Assembly: GCA_013368375.1 (NCBI GenBank)
Contig: JAACJP010000030.1
Location: 62,001 to 126,000 of the forward strand
Source: Tricholomella constricta
Taxonomy: Eukaryota; Basidiomycota; Agaricomycetes; Agaricales; Lyophyllaceae
Direction of reading: 5' to 3'
DNA: 64,000 bases
The translations under genes and the position numbers were made by a program. Under the pieces are notes generated by a model. That model saw nothing but the letters and a program-made list of their open reading frames with translations. It was not told the DNA's origin and did not search any database. This document shows, one piece after another, positions 12,418 through 24,733 of the stretch. Every line of letters begins with the position of its first letter. The stretch's first letter is position 1.

Positions 12418-15400
12418 TCACAGACGACTCTCCAAAAGCAACGCCTCCCTCCTCCACCCGAGCGTGTTCTTTCCGAACGCCGCCTCGAGTGCCTCCCTGA
12501 CCGTGCGCACGAAAACAAACTCCATCTCGTTCCGGATCTCGAGCGCAACGTCATGTTCCACATCCTTCCGATTCGCCCACGGTAATATCACTTTGGTGAT
12601 CTGCGCACGGTGGGCACCGAGGACCTAGCGACGATGAGGCGGGTCAGATCTACCACGGGTCGCGACTTGACTCTCGATCCTTACCTTTTCTTTGATCCCG
12701 CCAACAGGAGTGACGCGTCCACGCAGGGTAATCTACGTCATATCTTCGGTCATTGGCCCTGTGAAGGGAAAAGCATGTGAACATACCTCGCCGGTCATAG
12801 CAATGTTAGTGGGAACACAGGCTCCTGTAAGCAGAGAGACAAAGGCGCATGTCTAGAGAACAGAGATTACTTCACCGTGGAGCTAAGAAGATAATAAGGG
12901 ACGTACCATGGCGATGCCAGCACTTGGTCCATCCTTCTTCTGGGCTCCCGATGGCAAGTGGAGGTGAATGTCGATCATGTCAGGAACCTTGAGTGGGTCT
13001 TGCGCGCGAGTGTTCGTTATACACAAGTCGTAAGCATGCGTCTTCACCCAGCTCAACGCAAGCTCTCCGCTCTCCTTGATGACCTGAGGAGAGTCAAAAT
13101 CAGTCATACTCTCGCGAAGCCAACTCGAAGGAATAAAATAAACTCACGTCGCCCAGGCTCCCCGTCAACTTCACTTGCCCCGTTCCAGGCACTGCGATCG
13201 TCTCCACTGGCAAAATCCCTCCTTCACCCTGGCCCATCACAACCAGGCCATAAACCACCCCTCTCCTCTCCTCTCTGTCCCTCTCCTCCCCATCCCACCT
13301 CGCAATACCCAAAATCTTCTCAACCTCATGCTCCTCCACGACCCTCCGATACGCCCTCTTCCCGCCCGCACCCTTGTCCGCCATGACAACAGCACCGTCG
13401 TCCTTCCCAACGTCACGCGCCTCCCCGCCCTCGTCCATGAACTCCGCCCACTCAACAGCCTTGTACCGCACGACGCTCCCGATCGCGCGCTCGAGGCTGC
13501 GCACCCCAGCCTCGCGCGTGTACCGCGTGGCGATGTGTAGAAGAGCCGGCTCGGTGATCGTGATATGGGACTCATCGAGCCCGTTCGCCTGCAGTTGCTT
13601 TGGGAGCAGGAAGCGGCGCGCGATGTGCATCTTCTCGTCATAGGTGTAGCCTGTTTGGTGGAAGACCACGGAATGAGTACCTCGTGGTATAGACATGTGA
13701 GAGGACACGTACCAGAGAGCTGTATGATCTCACAGCGGTCCAGGAGAGGTGCTGAGATAGTCTCGAGCGAGTTGGCGGTACAGATGAATAGGACCTGGCT
13801 TAGATCTATGGGGACGTTGACGTAATGATCCTGAGTATGCCCAGCGCATCAACATGAGGATTGAAAAGACCACGCAGATTTACGCACATTGAAGGTATGG
13901 TTCTGCTCTGGGTCCAAAACTTCCAGAAGAGCTGCCCCAGGATCGCCGTGGAAGTTGCTCTGGCCGATCTTGTCGATCTCGTCCCTAACGAAGCAAGTTT
14001 CGTGAGCGTTACGTACAGGGTGCAGATCAGCACGAGGGCGCACAAAAGCATCACGGCATCGGCCCTTCCTGCCTTTCTGAGTGCTTGTACAATCAGCCCT
14101 GGCCCAGAGGCAACATATGTCCTCCTGTGGCCCCTGATTTCCGCCTCGTCACGGACGCCGCCCAGCGAAATACGTTGGAATGGTCTTCCAAGGGCTTTGG
14201 CGACCGACTGGCCCAGGGAGGTCTTGCCTGTACCAGGTGGACCGACGAAACTGGACAAAGATCGTCGTTAGAGATGGGGAAATGGGCTTACAAGGAGAAC
14301 TTACAGCAGTATAGGCCCCTTGACGCCCTTCTTACCAAGCCTTCCTGGCTTCCCAGGCCCAGCTTGCGGAGATGGATGTGACCGCTGCTGACCCTTGTCA
14401 TATGGAATAACAGCCAGATCGATATCCGTCTTCTCCCGTCCTTCTTTCGCATCGACCTCTTTCTCCTGCCGTTCTCGACGAGCTTGCTCAGCCTGTGCCT
14501 CCCGTTCTGCGTTCAGCTCTTTCAACCGCACCACCGCAAGGTACTCGATAAGCCGCTTCTTAATCTTCTCAAGCCCAAAGTGGTCTGCATCGAGTTGAGC
14601 GCGAGCTGCAGTGAGGAACGTCTTGTCCTTGATGACTTGCGGTTGTTGCGCCTCAGAAGCGAGTGGAGTAGAGTTAGGCCAAGGAATCGAGCCTAGCCAT
14701 TCGAGCTGAGTGAGCCGAGGTCAGCTGCTGAATCACGGGAAGGAATGTAGGTAACGCACGTAGCTCCGGATCACACCGTTCTCTACGCTGCCTTGTGGGA
14801 TTCGTTTAAGCCTCCTCCATTCCCTCACACCCATTTTGCGTTCCTCCGAACCTGGCTCCATCGCCTCGATTCGGCGCTTCAGGTCCGCCATATCGTCCGC
14901 TTCGTGCTGATCGTCATCATCCAATTCCGAGCTGGCCAAGCCGTCCGCGGGGGTGCTCGATGAGAAATTGGGATTCGAGCCATTGGATCGGGTTAAGGCG
15001 TGGAGCTCCCGCGTGATAGCGGCAAGTTGCTGGCGTAAGAAGAATTCCTTCTGTTGCTTAGAAAGTGACTCGTCCACAGCGGTAGCGATCTTCTTTGAGA
15101 CTTCAGATATTGACGTCTGTTTAAGAAATATGTCCGTGGCAAGTTTCAAGCGAGCCTCTGCGTCTGGTGTGCTCAGAATAGCTATTAGCACAAAGGGAAT
15201 TTAGACTCTTATATATGAATATGAATATAACAGGACAAACCCAGCTTGTCATTATATTCTCCATTGATGCTGCCAACCAGAACATCGGCCATCCAGGGTG
15301 CGCGAGAATTGGTGATGTCCTCGAGCATACTGGCAATCTTGTTATAACTGTCCTTGCGCACCTGCTGGGTAGAGTCCCGCGCTAGTCGATCGAGAAGCCT

Positions 15401-15835
15401 CAGGGCCGCATGCTTGAACTTTTCAACGGTCTCCCTGGACGGTATACGTTCCGTGGGAGGATATTCGATATCCTGCAATGTTAGATCTGCGGCCAGTTCA
15501 GGAGGTAATGAGTTCGCATCGCTCGTAGCAATAAGACGTATTCGTGTGAGTCCATGAAGAGAGATGAGGTATGGTTGTCGTGGATTTCTCAAAGTGGGTT
15601 TCACCAGGCGGAGCACACGAGCTGCCGTGCCCCATTCTGAAAGGACCGGAGAGGTGTTGTCTGATGTAGGATTATTCATTGGAACAGCAGCGATGACTGG
15701 AAGTGCGTCAGATTCGTCAATGAGGGCCAGGATGGCTTCGCCTATTTGCTTGGAGACCGGCATCGTGAAGCGGGAAGTGGGGAGAAGGATGAGTGGGTGC
15801 GGGAGAGCAAGCACAGGAAGCTTTGAGCTGGCCAT
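12418..15835 (-). CDS. LONP2: peroxisomal Lon protease (ATP-dependent, PTS1 SRL)
   Basis: Eleven exons join in frame to 946 residues: 15835-15241, 15181-14761, 14706-14305, 14250-14044, 13984-13888, 13830-13713, 13650-13148, 13083-12907, 12852-12787, 12732-12685, 12624-12418. The N-terminal Lon substrate-binding domain starts [19 protein letters not shown]. The AAA+ module has Walker A GPPGTGKT and Walker B VMLLDEIDK. The protease domain has the catalytic Ser in [11 protein letters not shown] and the catalytic Lys in GGIKEKVLGAHRA. The chain ends ESRL, and SRL is a type-1 peroxisomal targeting tripeptide. No mitochondrial presequence precedes the start. It therefore fits the matrix-quality-control Lon of peroxisomes rather than mitochondrial Pim1. 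All introns are 54-64 bp GT-AG. Confidence 0.93.
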
Positions 15836-17404
15836 TGTGGGCAGCGTCGAGCACGAAGAGCAGTAGTTATTGTGAGCAGGAGAACGGCGAGAACGACAAG
15901 TAGAGCAGTGATGTCCGACGAGGGCAGCGACAAGGAGGCGGTGAAGCCGGCTCGATTCAGCTGAAATATAGCAGCACGTGATAGCCAATCTCATTCACGT
16001 GGTCACCGGCAATCGGAAGATCGCAGCCCGATCCTGCCAGCGCAGCGTGGTCCTTGCTTAGTACCTCCGCGCTTTGATCTGCAGGACGCCATCCCTGCCA
16101 GACACCGTGAGGTCCGATGTTTTTCTGACAGAAATTGACAGAAAGGAGCATTCTACTTCGGGATCTTGATCCATATCATGTCACTGGAGGCAACTTCTTT
16201 CTTTCTAATCTTCCATTCTGGCGTTCCCGACGACACCCATGGCTTCCGTCCTAATCAATGCGCCTCTATCCCTCGGCCACGCGAACGTATGATAGACATG
16301 GTTTGTTGTTCTCGCTCTCCAGAGCATTTTCTATGTCCAATAATCTCAAACAGCTGCCGACCCCGCGGCTCCTAAAGCCAGACATTCACTCCCCTTTTGT
16401 GATTTCTTGCTTGTGTGCTTAGCATCGTCGCTACATCACGATATTTGCTCGCCCCTCGGAGCTGATGCATCTGAATCGACGAACGACGAGTCAATGAAAA
16501 ACGGCTCCAGCATGGTACCGAGAAAGGTCGACCGAAATTCTGCACCGAAAAATCTTGAAACGACTTCTGCGAGTAGGTTCGAAGACGTCTAAAGCCTTTT
16601 GACCCTAGGAAAAGACACAAGCCAATGGCTGTTTGCGTCTGGTCTGGGACCTCGAATTATTATCACGGCACTATATGGGGACAAGCAGGCGATTCACCCA
16701 GTTTTTTGGTACTGGTGGTGGCAGTGACACAGCGCCACAGCCATATTCTGTTGGTTGACGACACTGTCGGTCAAACACACTTTGACGCACTTTTTGCATG
16801 CGTCTTAATTTTCATTCCTTGTTTCCTAATACGACTCTGGCAATTGGCGATCTGAGTCGTGAAAGGTTGCTTAAAGAAGGACGTTTAGAGTCCAGCCCCG
16901 TAGCCTAAAAGTCTCGGAGACATGTATCGGAAAATTTTGCGACACGTCGACGCGTGCACAAATGATTAGAGTGCAATTCACGAGACATCTGATCATGATG
17001 GGTAGTCGTTTTGCGCGTGAGGTGCCGAACGGAAGCTTTATCGAAACAGAAGATCATAAGTTACCGGTTCACAAGCTTAAGGCCTAAAAGACACACCCGG
17101 AGACAAAATCTGACCGCAGCTTTTCTGGGAATTGTCGCATGTAGAATAAAATATGCGATAGAAGGAGAGGCATATTAGGGACAAAACAAGCTGTACATAG
17201 ATATGATTACGCGGGTATATCGTATGTCCTTGGAAAATCCAATTCCAAGGCAACACCGCAGTGCCTGCGGTAACCCCTTTCCAAGCAGTATTAGGAATCA
17301 TTAGAGGAGTATACTCGAACGTCATTCTCGGAGTCCGAGGAGGGACCACCAGTGATCGATTGATTCCGCGTTCCCCGAGGTCAACTTTTGGGCAGGCCCA
17401 CAAG
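15836..17404. other. intergenic region without recognisable gene
   Basis: About 1.6 kb upstream of the Lon gene and downstream of the SNF2 gene. Only short frames without motif or splice support occur. The 15836-16150 part is probably the Lon promoter. Confidence 0.5.
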
Positions 17405-20400
17405 TTACTCCTCGGCAGAAGATTGGCGCACTGGGCCAGGCGCTGGCTCATCTTTCTTTGCAGGCGTCATTCCAAAGAGCTTTTGAGGCATCTGTGTCAG
17501 CGCCGGTATGATGGCTTAGGGAAGCAGGACCTACATATTTGATATCCTTCACGCTCAGCTTATGCAGCTTAGCCCCCGTACCTTCGCCAAGCGCGGCCTC
17601 TGCGAGACCTGTTTCGCAAAATTGCAGTTGCTGAGATAATTGAGGTAATATTGATACGCACCTACTTTCACATCTTGGAGCAACAACATTCTGGAGATGG
17701 GTCAGGGGCGCTGATTTGAAAGAGCAACGTAGCAGAAACGGACCGTTCTTCAATTGTGTTTTCTACCACAAGACGCTTCACGAAAACATCTTTTTCCTGC
17801 CCAATACGATGTACTCTAACAAAACGGTTGATCGGCCTCGTATGAATGCGAAGAGTACATGGAAAGACGAACCTGTCGTAAGCTTGGGACTCTGCTGCAT
17901 AGTTCCACGAAAGATCCATGCTTGAGGTGAAGATAAATCAAGAAGTGGACAAAACCAAGAGAGACAGCGCACTTGATGATTCGGTTCGCAGACACGAGAT
18001 TCAGCCTGAAGGTCGCTCATTAACATCAGCAACGACGACAATCAAGACCCGGAAGCTTACCCAACGCTACCGCACTTCGTGCTGAGTGAATTATCAAAAA
18101 AAGTCAGCAAGGCCTTCCTGCAGGAGACGCCGAACGAGTGCATACCTGATCAAAATGACCTTCGGCCCACCATGTCTCTTGAACGTGCTCAACACCGCAT
18201 CCCGCGCCTGTCGGTCCATCTTTCCGTCGAACCGCAAACTCTGGATTCCGTGCCTTGAGAACAGGATATCCAGTAAATCAAGCATCGACGTCCCTGCATA
18301 CCGTCGTCAATTCCTGTATAGAGATAGAGGACGGAACACCATTGCGCACACTGGGAGTAAACAATCGTCTTATCTCCCGTCGCCTCCCACTGTTGGAGCA
18401 TATCCACCAGGGCCAACATCTTTGTGCTCGGCTCCAGGTCGTCGTCACCCCGCCTCCAGGTCGCGATGACTGCATCCGACGGGCCATCCCTTCCGACATC
18501 CCTTGCTCGCTTAGCTCGCGCCTTGCCCTTTGCCTTCGGGGAAATAGGGGGCGTTCTGGACCCAGCAACTTTCTCAACAACTTCAATCTCAGAGTCGCTA
18601 ATGGACCCAATCTTGATGCCGCCCAAAGGAACAGAGATTTTATCCATAGTGATCTCCATTGTATCCTATGCAACGCAGATTTAAGATGATAATTCTCCGA
18701 ACGACGTACGAGTCGACTTACGTCGTCATCATCGATGTCGCTATCGTCGATTCTCTGGCTCTTCTTTTGGCGCTTCGCAGGGCGAGCATCGAGCATAGTC
18801 GAGACGTCCGGCAGGTCATCGTCAGAGTCGTCAAGCCCGCAGTGTTCGAAGGACTTTTCCTCAGGCGAGAGAGAACGCATTTTTACGTTCCTCTTCGAGA
18901 CTTTCCGCGTGTTTGCGCGCCGGGTTGCACGAGCGTGATCGGTGAGCTCTTCATCGGTGGGTTCGAATGCGGAGGATTTGAAGACTTTGTCTGGGCTGAC
19001 ATCCGTCATTCTCTTACAAGTCGGGCCTGAGTACTTTCATGAGTTTGGCCTGGCGAGAAAGAACAGGCCAAGGCAATCACATGGTCGGTAGCCTTTCGCA
19101 GCACCTGCTTCATACTCCCTCTCAGCCGCAAGGTTTTCCCTCTCGTTCCCCTCGCCACTTTGTACTCAGATAATCAGAAAGATGAAAAGAAACCAGGGAT
19201 CCGTTGACGTACAAGATACCGTTATGGGCAATGGGGGAATTCTGCAATTCAAGGAGACAGTCTTTTTGTATATCCGTCAGATTCAGTAAAAAGTAGTACG
19301 AAGAAAGACAGACCAAAGCAAATCTCGTGAGTGCATGCCAGCACGCGGCCACTATTGCTCATGAAGACTGTTATAAAAATGCATTAGATGCAGTCCAGGA
19401 TGCACAGGTGGAGTTTATTACGATCATGGCAAACAGGACAGGTTGACTCAGGTGTGTCCGCCTCGTCCGAGAAGTCGAGGAGTTCCGAAGCACGGCGGCG
19501 AGTCAAGGATCTAATGAGGAATCGAGATCAGCGACGCGTTGCACAAGCTGCCTTGTAGATTCGGACCTTTTCTTCACCTGGATGTGTCAACGTCAGACGA
19601 TAAACGATGACATTCGGACGAACAACCTACTTCAGCAATCCATGCACCTCCCATAGCCTTCCTTGCACGGCCAAGCTCCTTGTCGTTATCACTGCCCACG
19701 AGGAGAGTCGGGTCTTCATATCCTTCTGTTTGTGACTAACACAGAATTGTTAGCCACGGCGACGTGAAAGTAGTTTTTCCCAATCCATCGACGCACAAGG
19801 ATCAAGTACGGGTGGCAGCACAGCTGTCGCAACCGCAGTATCATCACCTAATAATAATCCGTCAACACAATTCGACTTGAAGAAAGAAGCGATGCTCACG
19901 AGGACGGCAGCATGACTGGACGACATCATGACATCAGCACGACCACCGTATATAGATATTTTGAAAGCGTACTTAGACACAAGTGTGCGTTCATTGAGAA
20001 ACCTGTTAAGCCTGATCTTAGTCCGCTTCTCAAATGAATCATAGAGCTACCAAGCCCGCCAAAATTAGCACCCAAACAACCAAATAGCCAGAATGAACTT
20101 GCATCGCGTTCTTCTTCCGAGAACTGGAGCCTGACGATGTCAATAGTCTTAGGTGGAAGCTGCAATATCGGCTGGCCCTCGAGCGTAGAATCCTTCGTGC
20201 GGCGGAGAAGGATTGACTTCAAAATGGCTTGGGCGCGCGAACCTTAGGAAGGAACGAGTTTCTTGACTATTACTTGCACGGTAGTTTGACAATTAACTCA
20301 CCAGCAAGTGGCGCATCCTTGCTCTGTATCCTTCCCTGTGCAAAGTGGGTCAGCAATTGTCTTCGGGGCGCCGAAGAAAGGTGCGCACGACGTGCTCGTC

Positions 20401-22248
20401 GAAGGCCTCCCAGTCGTTCCACGGGCGAAAACGTCCGAACCGCAGGAGGCCGTAGATATCAGCCCTTCAAAAGATGACGACAAAAGTCAAAGGAAGTCAA
20501 CAAGCCATTCAAGCAGGCTTCAAGGACAGAAGGTCGACGAAAATGAAAGACGACACGCACAAGGTGTTTGTGACAGGTGTCCCCGTGAGCATCCAGCGAT
20601 ATTTTGCTTTAATGTGGGCGAGGCTGATGCTTGAGCGCGTGGCACTGATAATTAGATGCGGATAAGAAGATAAATCGGTGGTACGGAGGAAGGGAGTAAA
20701 CACCGATTACGGATAAACTGGGCCTCGTCGGCGACGGCGCGGTAGAATCTGGCGTGCGCGAGGATGCCTCTGATGTAACATCCCATCAGGCCGCGAGCAC
20801 AAAGTCTGCTGCAGTAGGCGCTTACGCACCCGTTGTCTGCGAGCCACTCTCCTTCCTCCGAGGGATCGACATCTTTGGGGATGTTGAAGTCCTGGTTGAG
20901 GGTTTGGTATGTCGTTACGATGACCTGCGGAGCGTTTCTGAGATCAGATGTCAAGATAAATCCAAACATACACTAGACGTACGTCGTAGTTCTTGATTTG
21001 CGATACTTTCTGTGACAACAAAGCGCCTTAAGTCGCACAACCTGTGTCCTGGTGGGTCAGCGAACGTACCTTCAGTTTATCTTTACTATGATGCAGGTGT
21101 ACCGAAAATACGCCATTGGTCTTCGTCTCGACTTCCTCCTTCCACTACCATAGAGGGTCAGAATATATTCCACGAGGACGGAAAATGAGTCACCTGTTGA
21201 AGAAGGGCTGCAGGCACGATAATGAGGGTCGTGCGGTGCTCCTCATCCATGCTCGGTTGGTTCTTGACCATCGTCGCGATCATCTGCACGGTTTTTCCTG
21301 CGGGCATCCATATAAGTTTGACTAATCCACGGAACACAGTTTTATGAAATAAAGGTGAGAGAAGTTGACGCACCAAGACCCATATCGTCTCTACGCAAAG
21401 TTCTGAATATAGACTACCAGACATTCATAAAAAGCAACATACGCCATAATTCCACCTCTATCGGAGCTTCCCTCCTTCGCCAACATCCTTAACAACCTCC
21501 ATCTCAGCATCTGACCGGGAAGCAACAACATAGTGAACCTCACCATGCAACACCAATCGCCTGATGGCTCAGCAACCGCACCTCCATTCCGGGTATCAAG
21601 TCCCTCTTGCTGTATATCATTTCACGATCAGAGTGTACATGAACGAACAAAGATGCGCAACCCACTCTTCGAGTCCTAACGACTTCATTGCGGTCTTTAC
21701 TGTGAGGCCATGGCTAAGGTTGTCGATGGATTTCGTTACGAAATCCGCCATCCTAAGGTACGTTGACCCAGTGTCCATATCAAGCAATCAATAGCTGCCG
21801 ACCTTTGTTCCTGGTCGGGCCCACCGAGGTCGATCGCGCGTAGGGGCGTCTCATAGTCGTAGTTGATCCTGAAACCACCTGCACCAGGCATGCTTTGCCT
21901 TGCAACCGGAGGCGAGCGTCCTAGAGGACTTGAAAGGAAGGCTGCATCGTTCACTGCAAGCGAAAATGATCCATCAGACTTCCTTTGATCCACCGGCAAA
22001 ATGCAAGGATATGACCACTCACTCTCATTATATGCGCTGAAAACACTTTGTCTTCGTGCGGCTCGTGCCATCTCCAGTGCGTGCTTTGTGTCCTGGGAGC
22101 TGCTGCCGGCGCCGAGACTCGACCGGGGTTGAAAGAAAGGATTTGTGCTCGTGCCACTCGTGGGGGTGGCATTTGGACCTGGGCTCAAAAATGAGTTGTC
22201 CAGCGCGTCAAGGAGCGAGGAGACCTTGGATGGCGCGTTACTGGCCAT
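17405..22248 (-). CDS. SNF2-family ATPase with internal RING finger (Rad5/Rad16/Uls1-like)
   Basis: A long, intron-rich gene (ATG at 22248, TAA at 17405-17407). After a Ser-rich N-terminus the helicase core shows DDMGLGKT (Walker A, split by an intron at about 21373-21290), DEAQFIRNR (motif II, near 20725), WMLTGTPVTN (near 20590) and LRLRQLCCHPYLIL (near 19830). A complete C3HC4 RING follows (CPVCHDLF, LACTHEICFDC, RPCPTCKRM, about 19470-19010). The C-terminal lobe has KTIVYSQ, FDGKMDRQARD, GLNLVSANR, MDLSWNYAAESQAYDR and VHRIGQEKDV. It ends FGMTPAKKDEPAPGP. RING inside the helicase is the layout of the Rad5/Rad16/Uls1 group, nuclear ATPases with ubiquitin or SUMO ligase functions. I cannot choose among them. 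An acidic/basic insert follows the RING. One intron (20102-20047) is GC-AG. Confidence 0.88.
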
Positions 22249-22526
22249 TGTTGACGCGTAAATTCGATTATGGCCAAAACCTTTGTGGCGGTGGTACGTG
22301 CGGGAGGAAGATGAAAGGGGTTCGACGTGACGGACCGTGCCTTGTCACACTGCACAACAGCGCAGGTTTCTTATCAGACTTGTATCAGACACTACTCAAA
22401 CCACCACTGGAGCTTCATTACATTGGCTCTATGGTGTGAATCCGCACTCCTTAGGGCTGCTTGTTATCATAACTAGAGAAATGCTCTCAAGCAATGACCC
22501 TGCAGGTTCGACAGTAACCCTCTTTG

Positions 22527-22748
22527 TGTCGGAAATTTCCGAGCCGGCAAATAACCTAATATAACTGACGCAATCCATTTAATCACGGCCCGGATTATGA
22601 CCGGGGTCATGATCGTGGTTATGACCAAATATAACCAACACTCGGTGATTGCCATGCCGGTCATGATTGCAGTTGTGATCCAGATCATAACCTGACCGTG
22701 AGAATTATAATCGAGCTGGATTTCAAGCCGGGCCAGAAATTTCCGACA
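22527..22748. mobile_element. MITE-like sequence with terminal inverted repeats
   Basis: A 222-bp stretch is bounded by 22-nt imperfect inverted repeats (19 of 22 match). The left arm is 22527-22548, beginning TGTCGGAAATTTC; the right arm is 22727-22748, ending GAAATTTCCGACA. A dinucleotide TG flanks both ends. The inside is rich in short GGTCATGAT/GGTTATGACC palindromes and codes for nothing. This suggests a small non-autonomous DNA transposon. No longer target duplication is seen, and no second copy occurs in this window. Confidence 0.4.
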
Positions 22749-24029
22749 TGTGCACAACCATCTCAGCCCAACGTAACCCATACGATGTGAGCACTCGACG
22801 TCCATCTTTCCGGCTTTTCATTACCATTGGGTTGCTTTGCGCTTGATGAATGTCATGACATATACTAGAATCCGTTGGCCGTCGACCATGTCGAGACTTA
22901 TATGAGACCTTCTTAAACTTGGTGATCTTCATAACGAACGGCATCACCCAGGAAGTCGAATTCCATTAGCCAAGTGTTAACCCCACCGTCCACAAAGGAC
23001 GCTTGGTCGTCGATCTATCGGGTCCCGTGGTCATGCAGCACTGCATCTAGGTCTCTCCACACAGTTTGTGATGGTTGACATCTACTCAAGCAATGTTAGA
23101 CTGTGCTCAGGCCGATATATGGGATGCGTCTATGTAATTCTTTGACAGCATCGAAGAGAGGTTGGCTAGCTCTCACTCGACTTTCGATCTTTTTCTCAGC
23201 GTTTCAAGTTGGTGTTTGGTGAACGAAATCTCGACAGTCACAAGTGCTAGTGTTCTGGAGGACTAACGATCGGCTGTTTTTTATCAATGGACCAGGACCA
23301 AGGCTAGCCGAGCGCGAAGGACCCGATGCAACAATTTATTTTACTGCTGCTTACGATGAATTATGCTTTTGGGTCAGTAGTAAAGACGCGTGGACAATGT
23401 AGAGCGGAGGTACATACCGGACAGTATCCTATTCTATCGTCTGTGCGCCTGGTCCCCTTCTCTCGACAAATCTATCTCGCTCCTTGTCGCTACCCGCCCA
23501 TTGCCTAGTCTAAGCAATCCGTGCCTGGATCGTCTGTGGGCCTGAATGTTGAGGCCTCGAGGAGGCGTCATGACAGTGTACATCGTCAACTGTGCTTACT
23601 TGGTTTGTCGAAATCCATACCTCTTCACGCTGAATCTGAGCTTACAGCAAGCGAAGCGCAAACCTGGAACGAAAGCGCGAAGTCGATTGACAAGGGTTCT
23701 CAACCATCAGGCTGGACAGCGAGGAAGCAATTTTTTGGCTGTCAACTTGCCTTGGCGTGGCTATCTCCATTTAGCGATTCCATATTCAAGCTGGTGGCGG
23801 TGAAGGCGCATCAATCTTTTCCGCACACCATCGTCCTCTCGCTAAGATCGCGTTTATTGTCGTCGGAGGTTACTCCTCATTGCCCACCTTGAGCGTAGAG
23901 GACCATGGGCACACGCGGATGCAAATTCACAGGGTTTTATAGCGCGTCCCGGTCACATAGCCTTGACGCGACGCGCGCCACCCAATCAACAAACCGAGAA
24001 GTCTACACTGCCACCGCGTGGACATACAA

Positions 24030-24241
24030 AGAGAGGCGGACGAGGCGACAAGCTCTTCAAGGTTCCCTGTCTCGTAAAGGTATGTTTTAATTATTGACAT
24101 TGTCGCTTCTTTGTACTGATATTATCATGGCATAGGTGATTCAGAACGAGGAGCGTGCCCGCATCGTTGCCCAGGCCAAGGCCGAGGAATGGGGAAAGCC
24201 GCCGCAACGGCCAGAAAGACTGAGTACCTTCTCTGTTATTT
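24030..24241 (+). pseudogene. possible gene remnant cut off before the LTR
   Basis: Two open stretches (about 24030-24079 and 24136-24241) join across a GT-AG intron. They read KRGGRGDKLFKVPCLVK, then VIQNEERARIVAQAKAEEWG and a stop. The second part looks like genuine protein, but I do not recognise the family and no convincing start lies upstream. It sits about 105 bp before the left LTR of element A, so it could be the 3' end of a disrupted host gene or an older repeat. Confidence 0.25.
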
Positions 24242-24346
24242 GAACTTCAGACATATACTGAGCCATTACGATGTCCAGGCCGCTCACGACAAAAACCCGG
24301 GTTACAGTAAAGGCCGGCGCCGTTAGATGCGCCCCGCGCATCCACC

Positions 24347-24704
24347 TGTCACGACCGCCCCTAACGACCACCCCTAAAACTCACATCCACTACGTTTTCC
24401 CACGCACGACCACTGTATATATATGGCACCACTTCTCTGTTGGACTCTTGACCTCGATATTACCATTTGTTACGACTAGTTCCCGTTCCCGTTTCTTATT
24501 CTCTCTTACTCTCTCGGTTTACTCAGCTCCGCAATTGTATCACTTGTGCTCATTCGTTCGAATAAGCTCCGATGAACATCCTCGTCAACGCTCACGACCT
24601 CCGATTACCCTATCGGAGCCCGTCTTCCTTGACGACGTCAGGCCTGTCCGCTTCGGTGGTCTCGGAATACCTCTGCAACCAGCGTGGTACGCAAGGTCCT
24701 AACA
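24347..24704 (+). repeat. element A 5' LTR (358 bp)
   Basis: Runs from TGTCACGACCGCCC to GGTCCTAACA and matches 53161-53519 throughout, with many substitutions in its second half. A TATA box (TATATATAT, 24416-24424) lies about 34 bp before GACCTCGATATTA (24450-24462), the likely 5' end of the transcript. An ATG at 24572 opens in frame with gag, but the 3' LTR has lost this ATG. Confidence 0.92.
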
Positions 24705-24717
24705 TAATATCGAGGTC
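24705..24717 (+). promoter_or_regulatory. element A primer-binding site, self-priming type
   Basis: The 13 nt directly after the LTR (TAATATCGAGGTC) are the exact reverse complement of 24450-24462 in the LTR, just downstream of the TATA box. They do not begin with TGG, as a tRNA-primed site would. This matches the scheme known for Tf1/sushi elements, in which the 5' end of the mRNA folds back and, after cleavage, primes minus-strand DNA. Confidence 0.7.
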
Positions 24718-24733
24718 CTCCCACCCACCGGAC

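Larger units (their letters stand above)
22249..24346. other. intergenic region with decayed repeats
   Basis: Apart from the MITE-like sequence and the possible gene remnant listed separately, I find no gene. The part 22249-22500 is probably the promoter of the SNF2 gene. Confidence 0.5.

Noticed and set aside
19750..19980. Apparent loss of a conserved helicase segment in the SNF2 gene
   Set aside because: Choosing the introns at about 19904-19853 and 19790-19735 restores LRLRQLCCHPYLIL and the following EGYEDPTLLV; the gene is intact there.
24342..24346. Target-site duplication for element A
   Set aside because: CCACC on the left and GGCCG on the right do not match, so none is claimed.
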